Source: Gautieria morchelliformis (lineage: Eukaryota > Basidiomycota > Agaricomycetes > Gomphales > Gomphaceae). Taken from it: a stretch of 64,000 bases of DNA. The translations under genes and the position numbers were made by a program. Position 1 is the stretch's first letter; each line of letters opens with the position of its first letter. The stretch lies in assembly GCA_015179125.1 (NCBI GenBank), contig WHVA01000591.1:1-64000 (forward strand). Reading direction: 5' to 3'. Below the pieces are notes generated by a model. The model made no database searches. It saw only the letters and a program-made list of their open reading frames with translations, and was not told the origin of the DNA. Below are positions 57,411 to 64,000 of this stretch, piece after piece.

Positions 57411-57974
57411 AGTTAGCAGTGTCGAAGCTTACAACTCCGTCACGTGTTCCCGTTGAAGCGCGCGTCGATCGTCACGCCCATGACGGTGCCGATCTCTATG
57501 TATGTCGAATCATTCATGCGTCCATCTCCAACCACCAACCCTACCAAACAAAACAAAACATCCCACATGCGACAGTGGGTGACATTCCGTAGCCCTACAA
57601 TCCTAAACTCGCAGTTCTAGAGCAGCTTCGCGTGAGAAAAGTTAGGTTTAGACCAAGGTTCAAACCGTAAGACCAATTTTCAAACGAGAATCATCTGTCA
57701 TCGGCGTACGCTCGGCATCTCGCTGGCCGACTTCTAGCCAGGCTTCTGGGTCAGCCAGCCGTTGTAGAGTGTGTTGACGTCCAAATTGGGCCAAATGTGA
57801 TGCCAGTCAGACCTGTCAGTCATGGACTTTGATTATGGCTAGAAAGGGGGTCGGAGATTCAGAGATCGGGCGGAGCTTTAATGGTTCCGAGGCATTTAGG
57901 AAAAGGAATTTAGCATTTTAGGTCTACGGAAAGTCATCCAGTACTAGTGTTCTAAAAACCCGGCTCGGCTCACG
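57411..57974. other. Intergenic; part of a segmental duplication
   Basis: CACCAACCCTACCAAACAAA (57527-57560) recurs at about 62009-62035 beside the second deacetylase copy, so the duplicated block reaches beyond the coding remnant. No gene is seen. Confidence 0.45.
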
Positions 57975-57989
57975 GGGCTCGGGCTCACA

Positions 57990-58480
57990 TAATAGCATAA
58001 CTTTCCTAGCTCGCACCCGGCCACACCTTCCTCCAGGCTCCCGCCACCCCCCTCGCCTTCACCCACCCCGCCGCGCCGGGGCGCAGCGTGCCTTTACGGT
58101 TTGCGATATTGACGCAGCTGTGGCACGCGGGCGTGAAAACGCTACACGATACGCGACAGAGGAGGAAAAAGGCGACGGACGACGTACGCGGCGGGGTTGT
58201 ACGTGGATGGCCTCCCCAGACTGTAACCGGTGAACGTCGCGAAGTTGCGCACGCACATGTCGAGCGTCACCACGCTGTGCAAAAAACCCGTGAATTCAAA
58301 GCATGTAAAACCTGGTGTCAGCAGAGGAAAGCAATGGCGCATGGCGGGGGCCGCGAACAGAGACAGACACGCACCTCCCCGCGAGAGTGTCCGTGCCCTC
58401 GATGTAGACCTTGACGCCCTCCCTCCTTGACGAGACACTTCTTGTCCCGCCACTCGTGCACGCCGTCCTTCAAATGGGTG
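57990..58480 (-). pseudogene. 3' fragment of N-acetylglucosamine-6-phosphate deacetylase, copy 1
   Basis: Minus-strand pieces match the amidohydrolase C-terminus: DGVHEWRDKKCLVKEGG (about 58420-58475), a one-base frameshift, VKVYIEGTDTLAG (about 58378-58420), intron, then SVVTLDMCVRNFATFTGYSLG (58220-58275), STYNPAA, intron, and CVNIANRKGTLRPGA (about 58070-58115). The enzyme removes acetate from GlcNAc-6-P in chitin-derived amino-sugar use. The catalytic N-terminal part is absent, a codon run between YSLG and STYNP is shortened, and the tail reads into unrelated sequence, so it is a broken copy. Confidence 0.65.
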
Positions 58481-58679
58481 TCCAGCGTGGGTATGGCCGC
58501 GCCAGGTTATCTTACTAAAACGCGCTGAATAGATACCCGGTGTCGGTATATGAATCATTTTTTCAGGCGACGGGTGACCGACTAGCATACATGAATACTG
58601 CTAGTATAACACGCAACACTGTGCCTCCAAACAGAGCGATAGAACCAAGTCGTCGAGCCGAGCACATAGATCCGAGCCC

Positions 58680-60613
58680 TTATCCCGAAACATAACCGTT
58701 GCAAGGTACGGTCAATGTAGTATCTACTACGGCGCCGCCAATGTCATCACCTGCCAAGTCTTTCACGGTGACCACAGGCGGCTTAACATCCGTGGAAGAT
58801 AGACTCTGCATGTGCACGTCTGACAACAGATAGCTTGCGTTCTGACGACTTTGAAGTAAGATTGTATGCTCTCCAGAACCGTAGTGGTTCAACACGTTGA
58901 GAAGCAGACGACAGCCCATAGTGCAAGGTATTGCAAATTCCCATCTTGAAAATAATGTCACTTCCATCCTGATCCAAAAGGAGAAGTGACCTACCCAATG
59001 GCCACTAGTGCAAGACTACGAGGAGCCAGGTAAAACACCAGCAAGTTCGTCAGATGCACAGCCAAGGTACTGCGAAGCACACGTCACTATTGTGCCGGAG
59101 CAAGAAGAGATTCATATTACCAAAAAAGTAGATTATACTAGCTCAATGTCAGATGGGCTAAACGAACAGATAAAAGGCTAAGCTGACCTGTCTTGAACGA
59201 GGAGCTTAAGTTGGGATGAACCAAATTCGTTCCTGTATCTGTCCCGCTGTTTGTAGAGCATCAAAAAGCATAGGACGAGTTCGTTTGCAAGGGAAGGAAT
59301 GAAAGAAGCCCCTAAATTTCTCGACACCGAAGGACTGGAGCAGCCAGTCAAGTTGTGAACGGGAGGTAATGCCACGCCTGTCGGACGATTAGAAATGATC
59401 GGGCAGGATGTTGATCTGGGGTCCTCACCAGCCGGTACGTATAACACCTCAACGACTATAGAGACGGCAGTTGTAATCAATCTGAGACCGGCCAGGCCAT
59501 ATAAGAGTTGTTTTTTGCGATTATAACAGCATAGACCTGTGAAACAATTACGTCCCAGTGTCTGGAATGTATACGATAGAGAACATACACGGGTGAGTAG
59601 AATGACTGGAATGCTTAAGGTCAGTCATATTTACAGTAAACTAACATGTATGAACTTGTCTGTACTCACTGTCTACACTGACATTCGCAATTATAATGCT
59701 GTTACTTGTGTCAATCCGAGTCAATACAATGTATCAAAGACGGACGTACGACACAGCTTCCACCAGAAAAAAACACTGCAGCTGGAGTGATAATATTCTG
59801 ATGCGGTGTTATAATACCGACATCTTTTGCACTTACAACTGTGAACGGAGGAATTGATAAGCACCATATCACACTGATCACGCTAATCTTACGTGCTCAC
59901 CTTATTCGACAGGATCCATGAAACATCACTTCATCCCGACGTTGTCGGTTAACTTTATACATGGAGAGTCGAAGACACAGACGCACCTGTAACTTCAATG
60001 ATAAGCGAGGAAAGCCCGAAATAACGAGTCTATGGGCATTGGTGTTTTATGGCCGTATACTTCAAAAATCACAGGCAGTACAGACTGACCCATAGAAACA
60101 GTAGCTTTCCCCATGTGCGCGGGCCGCTCCAAATATTCATGACCTGAAGTATGTCTAAGAAATAACACGACAACTTGCTCAGGCCGAACTAACCTCAGCA
60201 TCGAAGGTTATAGCTGTCTCGTATAAGTGAATGGCTTCGAACATCAAAAATCCTCTCACCATGGTCATACAAGAAGAGCACCAACGATGCGAGCGCCGAG
60301 TACTCCGTAATGGTTATCTCTGGTTTAAGAACGCAGTAATTAGATGCATCATCGCTTGTGTATCAGCACTGGCCTGATTTTGCCGTTGTAACGAATGATT
60401 GAGGAGCGATAGACATTCTACAACAAGAATGAGGTAGGCAGATTCTAGGCAAAGAGGGACTGTTAATTGATATACCTGGACTTGACTCCTTGCTATTATT
60501 AATATGCTGTCGTTAGCCATCATATGCGATATCGACTCAACATGGAGTTCAATCGTTGTAAAAGTAATGCACGCGGGGACTTTGATAGGGTGACTGGCTT
60601 TAGTCACAGACAA
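58680..60613 (-). CDS. DUF6533-like multi-pass membrane protein, exon structure partly resolved
   Basis: Minus-strand exons with good borders include ITEYSALASLVLFLYDH-AITFDAE (60200-60310 region), VMNIWSGPRTWGKLLFLW (about 60090-60145), TRYFGLSSLII, YNRKKQLLYGLAGLRLITTA (59440-59510), GVALPPVHNLTGCSSPSVSR and SFIPSLANELVLCFLMLYKQ (59200-59350), and the last exon WEFAIPCTMGCRLLLNVLNH ending at 58680. The early YDH...DAEV...W pattern and hydrophobic helices are those of the basidiomycete DUF6533 family of seven-helix proteins of unknown role. Two borders (near 59080-59130 and 59750-59850) need frame changes I could not explain, so the gene may be a recent pseudogene. It sits between the two deacetylase fragments. 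Confidence 0.45.
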
Positions 60614-61969
60614 TTAGTCGATCTCGAGTGAGGCGTGACAGCCGAATCCTGACAGCGAACGAGGGGCGTCAGGCCTGATTAAAGTTTGGAGCTGTATAAG
60701 CCAATAAAACATACCTAGGTATCAGATAAGTTATTGCCCACAGTTATTGTCCTATTGGTATATTTCTGGACCCTGGTGGAGCGACTCTCTTTGCAAACAT
60801 TGGCGGTAATTGCGATTTCTCCCGTAAGCCGCAATAGTGCAACCAGTTCGCCTCGAGTGAGTGGTATCGAGTGAGTCGTAGACTCGCAGTGGCTGTCAAA
60901 ATATCAGACAGGATCATTCAGGTGATAGCCCAGAATCAGCGACTAACCGCATGGAGTGAGAGCTCTGAACTCAGAGAGTACTAGTATGAGACCCAAATAA
61001 GTAATCGGTAGATAGAGCCCGTCCAAAGTTCAAGTTCGAACTTACTGTAATGTCTTCCTAATAGCACAATAGCGCTGCCACGTATTAGCGGCCAGACCCC
61101 GCTGGTTCATCTCGCTCTACAGACATCCTAGACAATTCATGGCAATGGTAGATGCATCATCCATCCAATGGCAGTGGAAATCGAATAAAGTTGCACGTAC
61201 ATCTACATATCTGTAAATTAAACGCTACATGTGAGAACAGCTACATTTGAAACTGAGAAAGGGAACTAACTATAATGATCGGCTCAGCTGGTGTGGATTC
61301 TGCTGAGATGGGTGACAGATGTGCCCGGTAGTTGCGAATGCCGGACCCGCGGCTTTGGGCGCTTGCGACCACTGAGCGGCTGGTATTTTCTGGGGCAGCT
61401 TTTCCAACAAGCAGTTTCTGCCTGTGAGAAGCCACTCTCTCGGGACTGAAAGTCCTAATATAAATCTCTGTAGTCAGATTTGGTCCTAGCGCGGTGGCCA
61501 GGACGCTGGATCAGCAGTGAGCACGCACGCACCACCGCCATGATCAGTGGCGTCGGTACGTGCCAGCGGCGGAGTACTGACATGCACAGCAAGTGGCTTC
61601 TCACTCATGCGATGACTTCCACGTGTCGATTGCTAATCCACCGACTCATCCGGTATCCTCCATATGTCATCGAATCACCATAAGTTCAGCCGTCTATGTC
61701 CGGTCAACAATGCTACAACTGCAGTGAGGGACCGATGCAAAAAGGTGTGATAATCTACGCATGAGACCTTGTACACTACTGTATGTAGTACGCAATTATT
61801 TACAATGCTCCAATGACTCGACCTTGCATCAGATCAGATCAAGGCATGGTGATCCAGTGCGCCCCACGCGTCGCCACATGCAGCAAGGCAGACCTGATAC
61901 ATAATAGTCCGACGTAGGTACTGTAATGATGACTTCTGATCCACCAACGACTCAATCAATGGATCAAAG
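60614..61969. other. Intergenic, no gene recognised
   Basis: Short open frames only, none with motif. No repeat recognised. Confidence 0.4.
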
Positions 61970-62079
61970 GCCATCGAATCATTCACGCGCGTCCATCTCG
62001 GCGCCGCACCAACTCACCAACCCTACCAAACAAACAAAATATCTAACCACCCACACATAACAGCACCACCAGCAGCAGC

Positions 62080-62670
62080 AGCAGCAGCAGCCCAACCTTC
62101 CTACTCCGCAGCACCCGCCCCGGCCAGACGCTCCTCCCCCCACCCACGTCGCCTCCACACACCCCGCCGCGTCGAGGCGCACCAGGTCCGCAACCGCGCC
62201 GTGCCGCAGCGTGCCATTGTGGTTGGCGATGTTGAGGCAGCTGTGAGAGGCGGGCGGGCGTGAGAACACTATACGATACATGACGTGATATGTGATACGC
62301 GATACACGACACACGACACACGACACGACAGGAGGAAGAAAAGGAAACGGATGACAGGACGACATACGCGGCGGGGTTGTACGTAGCGCACTTGATGGCC
62401 TCCCCCAGAGTGCACCCGGTTAACGTCGCGAAGCTGTGCACGCAGACCTCGAGCGTCACCACAAAATTCAAAATTCAAAAAAAAAAAAAAAAAAAAAAAA
62501 AAATAATTTGCGTTCAAAAGCGTGTTAAACCGGGGGGAAGAGGTAAGCGTGGTGCATGGCGGGGCCCGCGAACAGAGAGACCAGACACGCACCTCCCCGC
62601 AAGGGTGTTCGTGCATTCGATGTAGACCTTGAACCCCTCCGTGACGGCCGCTTCCCATCGCGCCACTCGT
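62080..62670 (-). pseudogene. 3' fragment of N-acetylglucosamine-6-phosphate deacetylase, copy 2
   Basis: Same exon pieces as copy 1: NEWRDGKR (about 62655-62675), a frame change, FKVYIECTNTLAG (about 62595-62635), then VVTLEVCVHSFATLTGCTLG and EAIKCATYNPAA (62365-62465), and SCLNIANHNGTLRHGAVADL (62180-62240). The acceptor before VVTLEV is lost: in copy 1 the sequence is TTTTGCACAG, here it is a 25-base poly-T followed by GAATTTTG. It is longer than copy 1 in EAIKCATYNPAA but has its own changes, so the two decayed separately after duplication. Confidence 0.65.
62479..62503 (+). repeat. Long A homopolymer in the deacetylase remnant intron
   Basis: About 25 A on the plus strand, poly-T in the gene sense, just upstream of the lost acceptor. 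It resembles the tract at 5072-5097. Confidence 0.9.
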
Positions 62671-62699
62671 TCCTTGCATGGTTGTCAGGCGCTTTTCAC

Positions 62700-64000
62700 G
62701 ACCCAAAAAATGTGTTTATTTTTTGGCGGGTCGGTTGTCGATCCTTGCCTTGCCTGGATCTTACCGTTAAGGGATCGGCACATTTTCCCATTCTTTCCTG
62801 TCTGTTGATGGTGTGGTGTTCTTATGTTTTCCTTCGCACACATTCATAACCCATCGTACAGAGAGTTTGCTCAATTTCTGCACGGATACTCTGTAAAGAC
62901 CCCCTCATCGTTAGGACCGCCTGGCATGTGCGCCCCCTCCATTTCTTGCTGGCCTGTCCCGCCTTTTTCTGGTGTTTTTTTGACATGCATTCCTCTTCTT
63001 ACTTGGCTGTATCTTGGACTGTGAACAGTTGGCTTCCTGTCCCAGTCCTTTCCTCTCACTTCTGCAGGTGGCATTGTTTGCAATGCTTTCTGTTTGCTCT
63101 GCCTTTCCTTTCCTGCCCTGGGTGTCCATGCCTGTCTCAGTTGACATTCGGTTGCAATCCTTTTCCTTTCCTTGACTCTTTTCCTGCTGCTTTTCAGTAT
63201 GGGAGGTCTGTGAAGGCCTTGCCAGACCTTCTTACACTAACTGTTGGTCCTCTCTGCCGTGTCTTCCTTCCCTCGTGGTGTTTTCAATCCATTGCAGTGG
63301 TTCCAGGTGAGTTGTTTTTGTGGTTCACACTGTAGCCTCCATGTTAGCCTTCGCCGGCTTTATGTCCCTCCCAATTTAGGTATAGGTTCCCGTTTTCTTC
63401 GCTTCCATGCCATGTCACTTTTGAACTATTCACTTGCTTAATTTCCACCCTTGCAGCACCTGAACATTTCTTGCTGTGAGAAAAGTGTGATAAGGCAACA
63501 TCTTTCAATGAAAAACAAATTCTTAAGATCAAATGGAACCTTCATTGGTAACTCCCTATTTTAAACTCAGCAGAGAGAGAGTCAGGGACTGATGTGGCAG
63601 CCGCTGCCACTCTGATCCCCGACTCTCTCCAAAGGAAAGGGAGGGTCTACACGAATACAAATGGCCATGAACACGGTTATGCAGATGAATTTGTATTCAT
63701 TTTATTGGTTGCCCTTTCCTACTGGCTTCTTCCATGCTGCCCTCTCCTTTTAGGCGGGGGCCGTTTCTCCATGTCTCATGGGGGAGTAAAATGTATGCCG
63801 TGTCTCGAGTCCTTTGCCATTGCCTGCCCTGCTTTTTCTTTGTCATCCCCTCCCCACCCCTTCCCATACTCTGGCCTGTTTGGAGTGTGGGAACTCTCCC
63901 GGTGCCTTTTTGCACGGCATTCAGAGGGCACACCTTTGGCCATGTTCCCTGGCCCGGTTAGGGTCCGTCTGCAACCTCATTTGCTTTTCATCACCCTGTT
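62700..64000. other. Pyrimidine-rich region, no gene recognised
   Basis: The plus strand is rich in T and C (for example CTTTCCTTTCCTGCCCTGGG near 63105) and lacks a supported gene on either strand. It may be the edge of another repeat continuing past the window. Confidence 0.4.
63573..63632. repeat. Imperfect palindrome
   Basis: GAGAGTCAGGGACTGATGTG..GCAGC is followed directly by GCTGCCACTCTGATCCCCGA..CTCTC: a hairpin of about 25 bases per arm with a few mismatches and almost no loop. Confidence 0.65.

Noticed and set aside
59539-59790. Plus-strand 83-residue frame
   Set aside because: Overlaps the introns and exons of the minus-strand DUF6533-like gene and has no motif.

Overview
The window looks like nuclear DNA of a filamentous basidiomycete (Agaricomycetes; a Rhizoctonia/Ceratobasidium-like fungus is my best guess, not proven). 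The reasons are very intron-dense genes with 45-65 nt GT-AG introns, a C2-NACHT-WD40 NLR with near-identical WD40 repeats, basidiomycete-type UDP-glycosyltransferase, DUF3602 and 7TM/DUF6533-like proteins, and Ty3/gypsy and Ty1/copia elements. I saw no rRNA, tRNA or CRISPR.

Left part (1-32.9 kb) is mostly ordinary genic DNA. In order: a partial cystathionine gamma-lyase (minus), a doubtful 7TM remnant (minus), a DUF3602/Par32-like protein (minus), an APH-fold kinase (minus), an 11-exon UDP-glycosyltransferase (minus), a tandem/inverted repeat patch, an Rrn5-like SANT protein (plus), a 20-exon full-length ABCA-type transporter (plus, with one GC-AG intron), an unrecognised protein with a possible permuted papain-like core and heptad repeats (plus), a METTL21/FAM86-type methyltransferase (plus), a 14-exon class II fructose-bisphosphate aldolase with a 6-nt microexon (plus), and a kinase-like protein with altered HRD and DFG motifs (plus). 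For most of these genes the exon phases and total lengths close exactly, which supports the models.

Middle part (33.5-46.7 kb) is a transposon graveyard. A decayed 10.4-kb Ty3/gypsy chromovirus (33681-44117, target duplication CTTAT) has lost its RT/RNase H and has been invaded by four solo LTRs, one of which carries a fifth element inside it. Each insertion has a readable 5-bp target duplication, so the order of events can be read. It is followed by a hAT-like non-autonomous element and by a related solo LTR that contains a foldback element.

Right part (47.4-57.4 kb) holds a C2-NACHT-WD40 NLR gene (minus) with 17 nearly identical WD40 units. Immediately at its 5' end sits an intact copia retrotransposon (52845-57350, target duplication GTGAT) whose LTRs differ by one base, so it is very recent. 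A candidate NLR leader exon lies on the far side of the element.

The last 6.6 kb has two decaying copies of the 3' end of a GlcNAc-6-phosphate deacetylase gene (about 4.2 kb apart), with a partly resolved DUF6533-like membrane protein between them, then pyrimidine-rich DNA with no recognisable gene.
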